A stretch of DNA of 64,000 nt from Mycoplasmopsis opalescens ATCC 27921. Lineage in GTDB: Bacteria; Bacillota_I; Bacilli_A; Mycoplasmatales; Metamycoplasmataceae. The translations under genes and the position numbers were made by a program. The stretch is from assembly GCF_000712185.1 (NCBI RefSeq), contig NZ_JOOB01000008.1, positions 80,673 through 144,672 of the forward strand. Reading direction: 5' to 3'. Of the stretch, positions 1 through 10,767 are shown in pieces. Numbering within the stretch: the stretch's first letter is position 1; each line of letters starts with the position of its first letter. A model generated the notes under the pieces. It saw only the letters and a list, made by a program, of their open reading frames with translations, had not been told where the DNA came from and ran no database searches.

Positions 1-2
1 GA

Positions 3-320
3 AAAATTATTCAACTTTTTAAAAATGCTGAATATCTCAAATATGAAATTATGGTGAATGATCCTGAATATAAAAAATTAATAGAACAAATTGCAGATGT
101 GAATAATTTAATGACTCTTGAACCAACAATTCATACTGAGTACGATAACAAAAAATTTTATTGAGATCCAGAAGATGGAGAAGTTAATATTATTGCTCCA
201 GAACGCATAGACAATGAGTTAGTTATGAAACTTAACTCATATAAAATAGACACTCTAAACAACCCAGAAATTAAAAAATATCTCATTGAATATAAAAAAC
301 TTATAAGTAATAATTTATAA
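3..320 (+). CDS. Hypothetical protein, C-terminal part (gene starts before the window)
   Basis: An open frame runs in from the left edge for about 105 residues to a TAA at 318-320. One UGA is read as Trp (context KFYWDPEDGE). The sequence is hydrophilic and charged, with no membrane segment or catalytic motif I can recognise, so no function is proposed. It converges on a transposase relic on the other strand whose stop codon abuts this one, so the true 3' end may have been altered by an IS insertion and later deletion. Confidence 0.55.
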
Positions 321-725
321 CTAGACACAAATTAACAGGAACTGTAGATAATTTTGTGTAAAAATCTCCAACTGCAAATATTTAAGCTTAAAATATTTGC
401 TATTAGGAGATTTTTTTAATATACCAAAAAAAGCTATGATTATTGTTCTCATTCTTGTTAATCAATATCTTTTAAAATAAGTTTTGCTCAATGCTATAAA
501 TTTCTCATCTGAATGTTTAAAAACAAGCTTGTTATTAAAATTACCATGCGAGATTTTGATTTTAGTTCCTGTTTTTTGAAACTCTCTCAACCGTTTTCTC
601 TTTCTTTTTATAGTTGAAATTGAGACATCTAAAGCTATTGATAATTGTTTATTTGTTCAATCGCTATCCCTTGTAATTTTTCTATAAATTAAATCATTTT
701 TTACTGCATATCTTTGATTTTTCAT
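321..725 (-). pseudogene. Truncated IS transposase, N-terminal helix-turn-helix part
   Basis: The frame starts at ATG 725-723 and reads 134 codons. Residues about 20-45 (WTNKQLSIALDVSISTIKRK) look like a helix-turn-helix, followed by a basic stretch and an HGN motif as seen in N-termini of IS3/ISNCY-like transposases. The DDE catalytic domain is absent: after about residue 105 the frame runs through the terminator hairpin at 362-417 to a chance stop. The 50 bp upstream of its start recur at 9476-9525, where a second relic of the same gene begins. The exact IS family is uncertain. Confidence 0.5.
362..417. terminator. Nested hairpin with T-run
   Basis: Outer arms AAATCTCC and GGAGATTT enclose inner arms GCAAATATTT and AAATATTTGC, followed on the + strand by a T-run. 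It would end transcription of the gene finishing at 320, and lies inside the decayed transposase frame on the opposite strand. Confidence 0.7.
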
Positions 726-734
726 ACCAAATTG

Positions 735-786
735 TTTTCCTTAGTTGAATTCTAATTAAATGGTTCATTTTGTTTAGTATTTGAAA
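735..786 (-). repeat. IS end relic, left copy (direct repeat with 9476-9525)
   Basis: This 50-bp stretch contains TTAGTTGAATTCTAATTAA, then GGTTCATTTTGTTTAGTATTTGA; about 45 of the same bases occur at 9476-9525 in the same orientation. The second copy contains a near palindrome, CTTAGTTGAATTCTAACTAAG. It lies directly upstream of the transposase relic and is best explained as the 5' terminal part of the IS. Confidence 0.65.
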
Positions 787-871
787 AATTTTAAAGCAAA
801 ACGACTATTTAATGAATTTGTGTAATGTTTTCAATATAATATTAATAATTAGTAATATAAAAAGGAAAATA

Positions 872-3532
872 ATGGAAAATAATATACTTTCAAAACAAAA
901 ACTAGCAGCCACTTTATGAGAGGCTGCAAACAAATTACGTGGTGGACTTGAGGCCAACGAATATAAAGACTACATTCTTGGACTTATTTTCTACAAATAC
1001 TTATCACAAAAGCAAATTGACTTCATGCTTTCTGAAGGAATTGATGAAAATGACCTTGAATGTTTTACAAAAGACTATAAAGAAAGAACATTAGATTTTA
1101 GCGATAGTTCAATCAATGACAAAGAAGAAATCGCAGAAATTATTCAAAGAATTAAAAAAGAATTAGGATACTACATTCACTATGAAAACCTTTATCAAGT
1201 TTGAACTAATACGCAATGAAAAAGCGTCAACGTCTTTACAGTTAAAACACTAACAGATGCAATTGAAGAATTTAACAGATCATTAAGTAATAGTTCAAGA
1301 CAGCTTTATGGTAATATTTTTGGCGTTTTTGAAAACGATATGTCAAAATATTCAACAAACCTTACTGAACAATCAAAAATGCTTGCAAATCTAATCGATA
1401 TAATTCAACGTATTCCATTCCATCATGGTAAATACGATGTTTTAGGTTTTGTTTATGAATATTTAATTGCTCAATTTGCTGCTGGAGCAGGAAAAAAAGG
1501 TGGTGAATTTTACACACCTCACGAAGTGTCATTATTGATGGCAAAAATTGTTGCTTATCATCTTCGCGATCGTGAAACAATCAAGGTTTATGACCCTACA
1601 TCAGGTTCAGGCTCACTTCTTTTAACAATCAGTGATGCATTTAGAAAGTACAACAAAAGCAAAAGTCCAATTAAATTCTTTGCACAAGAAAAAATTAGAC
1701 AAACATTCAACATCACCAGAATGAACCTTGTTATGAAAGGGATTAATCCTGCTGATATTTCGGTACGTTGCGGTGATACTCTAGAGCAAGACTGACCATT
1801 TTTTAACGACGATGACATTACATCATACAAATATGAATCGGTTGATGCAGTTGTATCTAATCCCCCTTATTCGCTAAACTGAGATAATGAAAACAAAACA
1901 AGCGATCCTCGATATAAAGAATATGGAATTGCTCCAAAATCGAAAGGTGATTATGCATTCTTGCTTCATGACCTTTACCATCTCAAAAATGATGGTATTT
2001 TAACCATTGTTCTTCCACACGGTGTTTTATTTAGAGGCGGAAGTGAAAAACAAATTCGAACCAAACTTATTGAAAAAGGTCAAATCGATGCAATTATTGG
2101 TCTTCCATCTAATATTTTTTATGGCACTGGCATCTCAACAATCATAATGGTGCTTAAAAAACAAAAAGACACTCGAGATATTCAATTTATTGATGCTTCT
2201 AAACTTTTCATTAAAGACGGTAAACAAAATAGACTTGAAGCAATGCATATCAAAAAAGTAGCTGATGCAGTTAATAATCGTCTTGAAATTGAAGGCTTTT
2301 CACGCATTGTAAGCTTTGAAGAAATCAAAAACAATGACTTCAACTTAAATATTTCACGTTATCTAGACAACTATGAAAAAAGTGAAACAAATGACCTTTA
2401 TTCATTGATGCATGGTGGAATTAGTCGTGAAGAACTTAAACAATTTGATAAATTCTTTGCTTGCTTCCCTGAACTTAAATCTAAATTGCTAAAAGCAAAC
2501 AATAATAACTACTTTGACATCATTAATAATGACGATTCTCAAATTCGTGATTTAATAATCAATGACCAAGCAATTAATGTTTACAAAGCTAAATATGACC
2601 AAATTAGCGCACAAATCAACTGATTATTCAATTCAACATTCAACTCATTAAGCAGTATGCAAAACATTAATACTGAAGCATTTGAAGATAAATTGGTTGA
2701 ACTTGTTTTTGAACAATCTTCTTCATTAGATTTAGTTGACAAATACTTATTCTATCAAGTAATCAAAAACAACTTTGAAAACATAAAAAATGGTTTAGAT
2801 CTATTGAGTAATTTTGACCAAAACAACTCAATAACGAGTATTTTGGACGAAATTATTGATAAAGAGTATGCCGGTGCAAAAAGCAAAAGTCTCAAAGATT
2901 TTAATGCTCAATTATTCAATAAAAACGATATTGCTCAAAGCTTTTATGCATCTCAACTTGACCTTTTAGAACAATACTCAGCACAAAATGAACAACTAAA
3001 CAATCAAATTAATGAACTTGTTGAATCAATACCTGAAGAAGAAAGAGTTGATCAACTATTTAAAGAAAAAGATAATTCTTTAGATGCAGCAGAACTAAAA
3101 AAATATGTCAAAGCACTAAATGCTTCGTCATACGATGAAGATTCTTTTGAACACAAAATGATTCAAATAAACAAACTCATTGAACAAAGAGCGAGTCTCA
3201 CTAAACAACAAAATGAACTCAATAACAAAATAACACAAGATTCATTTAGCAAAATTTACAATCTTAACGAAAATGAATTTGTTTCACTAATTATCAATAA
3301 ATGAACTACTCAAATTGGTAATGAAATCAATAAAATAGCAAATGATATTATTGAAGATTATGTTTCAAAATTTGAACATCTAGAAGCAAAATACAAAGAC
3401 ACATTCAACAACATTAATGAACAAATTGTTGAAAATGAAAAAGAACTTATTACACTATTAAATGACCTTACCGGTGATGAAAGTGATATGAAAGCTATTG
3501 ATGAACTTATAAAAGTTCTTGGAGGCAAATAA
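872..3532 (+). CDS. hsdM: Type I restriction-modification DNA methyltransferase subunit HsdM
   Basis: An 886-residue N6-adenine methyltransferase that, with HsdS, methylates the target and forms the core of the restriction complex. The N-terminal HsdM helical domain spans about residues 1-170. The SAM-binding motif VYDPTSGSGSLLL lies near residue 240 and the catalytic motif NPPY is seen as VSNPPYSLNW near residue 330. Several UGA codons are read as Trp. After about residue 570 there is a long acidic, coiled-coil-rich extension (about 300 residues) beyond the usual HsdM length of about 500-550. The start follows AAAGGAAAATA. The stop TAA shares its last A with the hsdS start (TAATG), indicating translational coupling. 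Confidence 0.92.
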
Positions 3533-4668
3533 TGAATAAGGCTTTAGTGCCTCAAATTCGTTTTAAGGGGTTTACTTACGCTTGAGAACTAAAAAGGTTG
3601 GGTGATGTTGTTATTTTAAATAGATATTCACAAATTGGTGCTACTGAATTGGAGGCATATAGATTGAGAACGGGTGAGATAACTTTATTACCTTCATCAA
3701 AAAATTATGATTGAAAAACAAGCAAGGCTAAAGTCCCGTATGGTTTAGTAAATGATGGTGAAATTATAACTGTAGGAAGAGCTAGAAATGCTAATACCAA
3801 ATATGCAAAAGGCTTATTTATTAGTTCTCAAAATCATATAATAGAAAGTTTTAATATTAAACAATTATTAACAAAATTTCTTTTTTATATCATAAAAAAT
3901 AATGATCATAAATTTTATACATCAGAAACTACTTATCCAATTTTTACTAGAATGGACTTTGAACAATTACCAATTAATCACCCTAAACAAATAATTGAAC
4001 AACAAAAAATTGTTTCAGTTTTCAATATTGTAGATTCACTCCTAACACTTCATCAGCGTAAGTGCGATGCACTCAAAAAAATTAAGCAAACTCTACTTGA
4101 GAAAATGTTTCCAGTTGAAGGCTCAAATGTTCCTTCGATTCGGTTCGCCGGATTTACTTACGCTTGAGAACTAAAAAGGTTGGGGGATTTAGTAACGATT
4201 GATTGTGGTTCTCTTGATGCAAACAAGGCTGTTAAAGACGGTGTTTATAACTTCTATACTTCAGGTGTAGATGTGTTTAAAATTAACGATTTTGCATTTG
4301 AAGGCGATTCAATAACAATAGCAGGGAACGGTGTAAATATGGGTTTTTTGCATTTAGCTGAAGGTAAATTTAATGCATATCAACGTACTTATGTTCTACA
4401 AAACATTAAAATTGTTAGAGAATTTCTATATTTTTCACTTTGAACAAACTTTTGAAATGAATGTCAAAAATATGCAAAACTTGGTGCCATTCCATATATA
4501 GTTTATGAACAAATCAGCGACTTTCAAATTAGCAGTCCTCAACTCCCCGAACAAAACAAAATAGCTCAGACGTTCTCCACTCTCGACTCACTCCTAACAC
4601 TTCATCAGCGTAAGTGCGAAAAACTCAAAAAAATCAAGCAAGAATTGCTCAATAAAATGTTTGTTTAA
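3532..4668 (+). CDS. hsdS: Type I restriction-modification specificity subunit HsdS
   Basis: A 378-residue DNA-recognition subunit with two target recognition domains, each preceded by the same entry segment (FTYAWELKRLGD at about residues 14-25 and again near 208-219) and followed by the same helical spacer (SLLTLHQRKC, then KKIKQ, near residues 170 and 354). The duplicated half-repeat design is classic for type I S subunits, and the repeats are near identical at DNA level. The start codon overlaps the hsdM stop. Two UGA codons are read as Trp inside the repeated WELK motif. Only one hsdS is present in this window. Confidence 0.9.
3571..3602 (+). repeat. hsdS internal repeat A, copy 1 (copy 2 at 4153-4184)
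   Basis: A 32-bp segment beginning TTTACTTACGCTTGAGAAC is repeated exactly at 4153-4184, at the entrance of each target recognition domain. It could act as a crossover site for swapping recognition domains with other hsdS copies in the genome. Confidence 0.8.
4036..4067 (+). repeat. hsdS internal repeat B, copy 1 (copy 2 at 4588-4619)
   Basis: A 32-bp segment starting TCACTCCTAACACTTCATC is identical at 4588-4619, at the end of each target recognition domain. It encodes the start of the conserved helical spacer (SLLTLHQRKC). Confidence 0.8.
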
Positions 4669-4717
4669 TACCCATTTTACAGTGGTTTTGGTAAATTTAA
4701 AAAAAGAAAGGTTATCT

Positions 4718-7700
4718 ATGAAAAATGAACATGAAATAGAAGTTATAGAAAAGCCATTAGTAAAATTACTAATAGAATGTGGATGAGTAGGTAAGTCAGA
4801 AAGTACATATAATAAATTATCGGATCTTAATCAATTTAAAAAAGATAATAATATTGAGCTCTATAATGTTGACGAACAAGACTTAATTGAAAACTGGAGA
4901 AAAATTCTTTTTCAAAATAATAGAGATAGATTAAATAATAATCCACTTACAGATGAAGAAATGCAAGATATAATGGATCAAATTCAGAGCATTTCAAGTC
5001 CTTCTCAAGCAAATACGAGAATTAATGGTGGAATAATCAGATTTAGACGTAAAAATGAGAATGATGAATGTAACGGAAAAGATGTTGATTTAAAAATCTT
5101 TGATCGTCGTGATATTAAAGCGGGTTCAAGCATATATCAAATCGCACGTCAAGTTAAATTTTCAAATAAATTCGACAATAGAGCAGACATTATCTTGTTG
5201 ATTAATGGATTGCCTTTAATTCATATTGAACTTAAAAATCACACAAAAAATCTTTCAGATGCAATTCATCAAATTAGAAATTATGTTAAAGGTGGTGCAT
5301 ACAAAGGTCTTTTTTCGCTCATTCAACTTTCTGTTGCAATGAAACCTGATGAAATGATGTTTATTCCAGCAACTAATGATGGAGATAAAATCAAACCAGA
5401 ATTGTTCCAAAAATGAACAGACAAAAATAATAATCCTATTAACAACATGAATGATGTTGTTAAACAATTCTTATGTATTCCTACTGCACACCGCATTATT
5501 GCTGACTTTACAGTTGCTGATGATCAGGACAAAGACTTAAAAATTTTAAGAAGCTATCAATTTCATGCAATTGACCAAATTCAAAAGTATTTTATTCAAC
5601 ATAAACCATTTTCAAACACATCGCACAATGCAATAAAAGGTGGTTATGTATGACATACAACTGGTTCAGGTAAAACCTTAACCAGTTATAAATTATGTAA
5701 GCTTCTTTTAGACTGAAATTATGCTGATGTAGTGGTTTTTGTTGTTGATAGAATTGAACTTAGCACTCAAACACGCGAAGAATATGAAAAATTTAGCGAA
5801 CATGAATTAGTTACTATTAAGTATGCACGAAGTTCTCGTGATTTGTTTAATTTAATGCTTGATAATAATCAAACAAAAACAATTATTATAACTTCAATCC
5901 AAAAGCAATCACGTATAGATCCTGAAAAATTTAATCCTAATAAATTTGAAAAATTAAGCAAAAAACGAGTAGTTTCAGTATTTGATGAGGCTCATCGAAG
6001 TGTTAGTGGAGATATGATGAGTGATATTACTCACAACTTCCCTAACTCAGTAATTTTTGGTTTCACAGGTACACCTATAAAAATCAAAAATAGCAATGAT
6101 TTAGTAACTACTGAAGAAGTATTTGGTAAATGCTTACACACATACACAATAAAAAATGGTATCAAAGACAAAAAAGTTCTTTGCTTTGATACAGAATATC
6201 CTACATTTGAAAAACTTTATAAAGATGCATTCAAACAAATTAGACCTAAGTTAGCAAACAATGAAATAGAATTAATCAACACATACGATTGTTTCAAAAA
6301 ATGCAATCTTGATGAAAATTATGAACAAAATGCAGAATTTGAAGCAGAACTTAAAGAAAGAGGATTCTACGATACAGATGAGTTTAAAAATGCACTTGTC
6401 GTTGATATGCTTAAATTATGACATAACAGAAGTGGAGCAAGAAACTTTAGTGCAATTTTAGCCACAAGTAAAATTGATGATGCAATCAAATATTTTGAAA
6501 TAATCAACCAAAATCCTTTAAAACCAGCCGATTTTAAATTTACACTACTTTATGATCCTACACTTGACCGTGAAGAAGATGAGTATGAAAAACTTGAAAC
6601 ACGTAGAGATAACATTGAAGCAGTTATTGCTCAATACAACAAGGACTTCAATACAAATTGAAAATTTGAAACACATGCTGAATTTAAAAAAGATCTAGCA
6701 AGTAGATTAGCGCGCAAACATAATTTTGTTGAATTAAATAACAATGAAAATAAAAATAAACGCCTTGACTTACTAATCGTTGTAAATCAAATGCTTACTG
6801 GTTTTGATTCTAAATATATTAATACAATATATTTTGACAAAACATTGCAATATCAAAACCTAATCCAAGCAATATCTCGAACCAATCGGATTCTTGACGA
6901 ATCAACAAAGCCGTTTGGTAAAGTTGTTTATTACCGTATGCCAAACACAATGAATTTCAACACTCGTGAAGCATTTAAAATCTATGCTGAAGCTAATTTA
7001 AATGAGGTTCAAGTCAAAGATATTAACGATTTCTATAACAAGCTCAATGAAGCATTTAAAGTAATCAAAAGTATTTTTGTACAATGAGGTTATGCTAACT
7101 TTGAAGATATTTTAGAGGTTGAACCTAGCGATTCTGACTTTATATTGTACAAAGGTCAAGTTAAAAAAATTGTTTTAAATTACTACAAAATACACAAATA
7201 TTTAAACTGCATTAAGCTTAAAGGTTTTACATGAGAAGACAATGCTGACAAATTACAATTCACTCGTGATGATATTTTAAAAATTAATGCAAGATTACGT
7301 GATATCAATCTCGAAAAAATAAGAGGCACAGACGCCAACACTTATGAATATGATAGCATTGAAATAAATGAAGACTATAATGCATTTGCAGATATTGTTG
7401 ATACTGCTCAAGAAAATATTGACTACAAGTACCTTCAAAAATTAATCATAAATGAAAATATTAATGTTGCTGAAATAGAGAATGAATTTGCTAAAATGCC
7501 TAAATGAAAAGCACAAATTGCTCGTAATGTTCTCAATAACATTAAATTACAATTTAATGGAATTGTTCCTAACACTATTGACTTCCAAGCAGAATTGCAA
7601 AAAGAAATTGAACGCGAAGAAAATTCAAAAATTGAAGAAATTTGCAACACTTTCGAACTAAACAGTGACAAACTTAAAGAAATAATTAATTCAAATGATG

Positions 7701-7876
7701 AATTAAACAGTTATGGCCGCTTAGACGAATTATTGGATAACTCACTTAATGAAGCAACAAAACAATATATTGCTAATATTAAAGATATTAATCCTAAAAA
7801 AGTTAAAAAACACCACATTAGATCACATATTGAAGAATTTATCTACTCAATGCGCGACAAAAGAAACAGACAATAG
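4718..7876 (+). CDS. hsdR: Type I restriction endonuclease subunit HsdR
   Basis: A 1052-residue ATP-dependent translocase and nuclease of the type I complex. The N-terminal nuclease domain carries a PD-(D/E)xK-like site (ADIILLINGLPLIHIELKN, about residues 157-175). Helicase motifs follow: Walker A as TTGSGKT near residue 315, DEAH as FDEAHRSVSG near 422, and motif III as GFTGTP near 448. Motif VI is visible as IQAISRTNRI near 720. The C-terminal quarter is helical and acidic, the part that docks on HsdM/HsdS. It starts 49 bp after hsdS with AAGAAAGG upstream. All internal in-frame stops are UGA (Trp), so the gene is intact. Confidence 0.93.
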
Positions 7877-7890
7877 TGTCTGTTTTTTTG
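7866..7890 (+). terminator. hsdR terminator
   Basis: ACAGAC and GTCTGT flank a 6-base loop, followed by TTTTTT. The hairpin overlaps the last hsdR codons and stop, a compact intrinsic terminator for the hsd operon. Confidence 0.8.
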
Positions 7891-7907
7891 TATTGCTAAA
7901 TGATTAT

Positions 7908-8290
7908 CCTGAGTTTCGGAGCAAAGAACAAAAAGTGTAAAATTGACCGTTATTTTTAGTCAAAATACACTTTTTGTTTTTTCTATATACAATTTTTTAT
8001 AATTTCTAAAAATTCTTTATACTTGCATTTCCCACTTTAAGTATAAAACTAGAGCCATTTAGAATCATTGATAACACTATTAAATTCATGTTTTGAATAC
8101 ACTCAAAATATAAACAATAAAACTGCAACTAAAAAATTTGTAGAAATAAATCCACTTATTTCAAACATTGAAAAAATTAAAGGAATAAACATAATTATTA
8201 AAAATGGTATGTAATAAATAAAAAAAAGCGATTTTTGCGTATAAAATAGCGCAAAAAATCGCTTTTTTAGTTTAAACTCCGAAACTTAGA
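7908..8290. mobile_element. Small IS1634-ended element or internally deleted IS remnant
   Basis: The left end CCTGAGTTTCGGAG (7908-7921) and right end CTCCGAAACTTAG (8277-8289) form an inverted repeat. The same 14 bases stand at 63115-63128, in front of an IS1634-type transposase. Inside are a long hairpin with arms AACAAAAAGTGTAAAATTGA and its complement (about 7927-7978), a short dead frame ending at 8214, and a strong bidirectional terminator at 8220-8268. It has no transposase, so it is either a MITE-like derivative or the two ends of a collapsed IS. Confidence 0.6.
8220..8268. terminator. Bidirectional terminator inside the small IS-like element
   Basis: AAAAAAGCGATTTTTGCG pairs with CGCAAAAAATCGCTTTTTT across a loop of about 10 bases, with A-run and T-run flanks suited to termination on both strands. 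It separates hsdR (+) from the recombinase (-). Confidence 0.75.
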
Positions 8291-8359
8291 AAATACATTA
8301 TTGAATATGAAAACGCACATTTTTACACAAAAATGCCTGTTTTCGTACTCAAATTTGTA

Positions 8360-9280
8360 TTAATTAAGTGTTGATATTGAACGCATAACAAGATCTATAT
8401 CTTTGTTTTCTAATTCATTTATAACGTGTAGATATATTCGTTCAGTTGTGTTCATCGATGCATGACCTAGTCGCTTAGCAACTGAAGCAATGCTCACACC
8501 TGCATACAAAAGCAATGATGCGTGAGTGTGTCTTAGTCCATGAATTGAGATAAGTGGAATCTTAGCTTCAGTACAACGGCGAAATAACAAATCATTGACA
8601 GTTGAGTTATAGATTTTTTCTTTGATTACGAAGATAGGTTTATTTGGCTCAGCGTTTTTAACTAGACCATTAAATTGATTGGTAGTTACTCAATCTAAAG
8701 GTATTTTTCTAATTGATGACTTATTTTTTGTTGGACTAAACCCTCCGTGTTCTTTGTAGTTTCATGTTTTTGAAACATTCAATGTTTGTTTAGTAAAATC
8801 AAAATCTTCAGGCGTGATGGCTAATGCTTCTGAGTATCTTAAACCTGTTTTTGCAACTAGCAAAATAAGTCAATCCATTGAAATTTTTTCGCCTAAATGT
8901 AAAGACTTTATCAACAATTGCAACTCAAATTGGCTTATATATTTTGGTTTTTTAGGTCGTGGATTTTTGCCTTTAATGACTACTTTTCGAGTTGGATTAA
9001 CTGGAATAATACCATCATCTAAAGCATCTAAAATGCAACCTTTTAAATGGTGGTGAAAGTCCATTGTTGTTTGTCTTTCATGCTCGAGCGCATAATCATT
9101 TAGGATTTTTTGATAACTCATTCGATCAAGGTCGCAAAGTTTTAATTCTGGTGCGAGTCTAACAACTCATGAGAGAGTAAGAATATATTTTTTAAAACTA
9201 ACATCTCTTATTGAACCTTTTTTATATATGTTTATTCAGTCTTCGAAATATTTTGAAAATAAAATATCGCTTTTCTTCAT
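8360..9280 (-). CDS. Tyrosine recombinase / phage-type integrase (Xer-like)
   Basis: A 306-residue site-specific recombinase. The C-terminal catalytic domain shows the family residues in order: Arg in TGLRYSEAL (about residue 147), His-x-x-Arg in ISIHGLRHTHAS (about 247-250), His in KRLGHAS (about 272), and the nucleophile Tyr in TTERIYLHV (about 283). The N-terminal half is a SAM-like DNA-binding domain with basic patches. The start ATG 9280-9278 follows AAAGGAAAGG. Lying beside an hsd operon, it could be the recombinase that shuffles hsdS, as described for HsdS-switching mycoplasmas, or a remnant integrase that brought in the island. No obvious paired recombination site is visible next to it. 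Confidence 0.85.
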
Positions 9281-9429
9281 TTTTTTCCTTTCCTTTTTCA
9301 TAAAATGATAGTTAGAAAGTTAATTTTTTGTTCGAAAATGTAAAAACACTGAGTTTCATTTTGCCCTGAGCATTTTACACGGTTAGTTGAACAAGTTAAA
9401 AATATGAAAAATTAACAATAGAAGTTGAA

Positions 9430-9525
9430 CATAATTTTTTCTGAATATCTCTATTTTTCCAAACCAAAATGTAATCCTTAGTTGAATTCTAACTAAGAGG
9501 TTCATTTTGTTTGGTATTTGAAAGT
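9430..9525 (-). mobile_element. IS 5' end relic, right copy
   Basis: Read on the minus strand, the sequence from 9525 repeats the block at 786-735 and continues into a degenerate version of the first ten or so codons of the transposase relic at 725 (start changed to TTG, early TAG). Both relics point the same way and flank the restriction-modification locus. Confidence 0.6.
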
Positions 9526-9735
9526 CAAAAATATAAATAATATAAATTGAATTTAACACAATAAAGTTATGTTAAATGCAATTGGTGAAATTACTGACCA
9601 TAATAACAAAACAAAAATGCGAACCCGTTTAGGCAAGTTTTTATTATTTTCAAAATTCAAGTTTTTAATTATAAAAAGTAAAGTCTTACAAAAAAGAGTA
9701 AGTAAGTTTATTTATTTTATATTTGTCTAAGATTA

Positions 9736-9763
9736 GCTATATACTGCAATTTTAGTAAAAAAA
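9736..9763 (+). repeat. Dispersed 28-bp motif, copy 1
   Basis: TATACTGCAATTTTAGTAAA, continuing as AAAAAT. It belongs to a family of similar blocks at 10644, 15363, 17937, 24996 (minus), 38840, 40002 and 58390, with approximate consensus CTGTGCTACAGT-N-TTTTAGTAAAAAAAT. Confidence 0.6.
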
Positions 9764-9793
9764 TAACACCAGATAAATTGGCGTTATTTTAAT
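9755..9793 (-). terminator. Terminator of the 9796-10434 lipoprotein gene
   Basis: AATAACGCC and GGTGTTATT pair on the minus strand with a 9-base loop, followed by a TTTTTTT run that is itself part of the dispersed motif. Confidence 0.75.
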
Positions 9794-9795
9794 AA

Positions 9796-10434
9796 TTATT
9801 CAGCAAATTTAATTGTGAATTTTAATGATTTTTTAGAAATTTTGTGTCCTTCTTTAGGATTATATTCAAATAATTTAACAGTGAATGAAATAGATTTATT
9901 TGCTTCATCAAATGTTACTTTGGTATATCCGCTTCCGTTAATTGTACCTTTTTTGGTATTTTTGTATATGGGTTTTTCAGCATCAACGAATTGAAGTTTA
10001 CCTAATTTTTCATGATTTAATTTAAATAAGGCTGTATTTTGTGCATCTATGCCTAATTTTCCAAAAACAAATTTTTCTTTTCTGAAATCATAAGCTATTT
10101 GGTCTCTTTTCTTTTTGTCTGTTTTAATTAAATTAAAGAAAGCTTTATATGTTTTGTATGCATCTTCTTGTGCAATTGTTCAACCTTCACCGCTAAAAAG
10201 CGATGCATCAGCAAAATTTTCATCATATGCTGCTTTTCCTTCGAGTTTTTCACTAGGCATTTCAGCAACATCGACAACCTCTACACTTAGAGTTTTGTTT
10301 TTTGGCGCTTCCGGAGTTGGTGTAGGCTTATCTTTTTGTGGCGCTTTTGGATTTGTTTCATGATTGCATGATACAACAGCTAAGGGCATAGCTGTAAATG
10401 CTAATAGTGATGTACTTAATAATAATTTTTTCAT
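9796..10434 (-). CDS. Lipoprotein of unknown function
   Basis: A 212-residue precursor with a lysine-rich start, a hydrophobic core and lipobox AVVSC (Cys about residue 23), so it is predicted to be lipid-anchored on the outer membrane face. A Pro/Lys-rich linker (about residues 28-45) precedes a folded domain of mixed polar sequence. One UGA is read as Trp (FSGEGW). The start follows an AAAGGAG ribosome binding site. I do not recognise the globular part. Such small surface lipoproteins are often antigens in mycoplasmas, but no role can be assigned here. Confidence 0.8.
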
Positions 10435-10767
10435 TTTTTCTCCTTTTTTATAGGTAAATTAGATAATAATTAGTTAATTATATATTTTTATGTGTAAGAA
10501 TAAAAAAATAATTTAAGTTGTCTCTATTATCCAAATAACATAATTTAATTAGATAAAAATATTGAATACTAGATTGATCCTTTTTTCTCTGTTAAATACA
10601 GAAATAAATTATTTTATTTTTGTCAATACTAAATTACCTAAAATAGCTATTTTATAGTGATTTTAGTAAAAAAAATTAAAAAAAATTACAATCAAGGAAA
10701 TTCCCAAAAAAAATGTAATAAATTAATATATAATATTAGTATCAATATTTATATTAGGAAGGAGCTT
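10435..10767. other. Divergent intergenic region (lipoprotein / ABC exporter)
   Basis: This 333-bp AT-rich spacer contains one copy of the dispersed motif (10644-10675) and a TATAAT at 10729-10734 about 34 bp before the exporter start. No gene is visible. Confidence 0.6.
10644..10675 (+). repeat. Dispersed 28-bp motif, copy 2
   Basis: TAGCTATTTTATAGTGATTT, continuing as TAGTAAAAAAAAT; it shares the TTTTAGTAAAAAAA core with the copies at 9736, 15363 and 17937. Confidence 0.55.

Larger units (their letters stand above)
9281..9795. other. Intergenic region with IS relic and degraded frame
   Basis: This 515-bp stretch contains the second IS relic (9430-9525), a 53-codon frame at 9569-9730 beginning MLNAIGEITDHNNKT that I cannot assign and that is probably a gene fragment, one copy of the dispersed 28-bp motif (9736-9763) and the terminator of the lipoprotein gene (9755-9793). 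I see no other gene. Confidence 0.6.

Noticed and set aside
9569..9730. 53-residue frame as a real gene
   Set aside because: No ribosome binding site, no recognisable family, and it lies between IS debris and a terminator; more likely a fragment.
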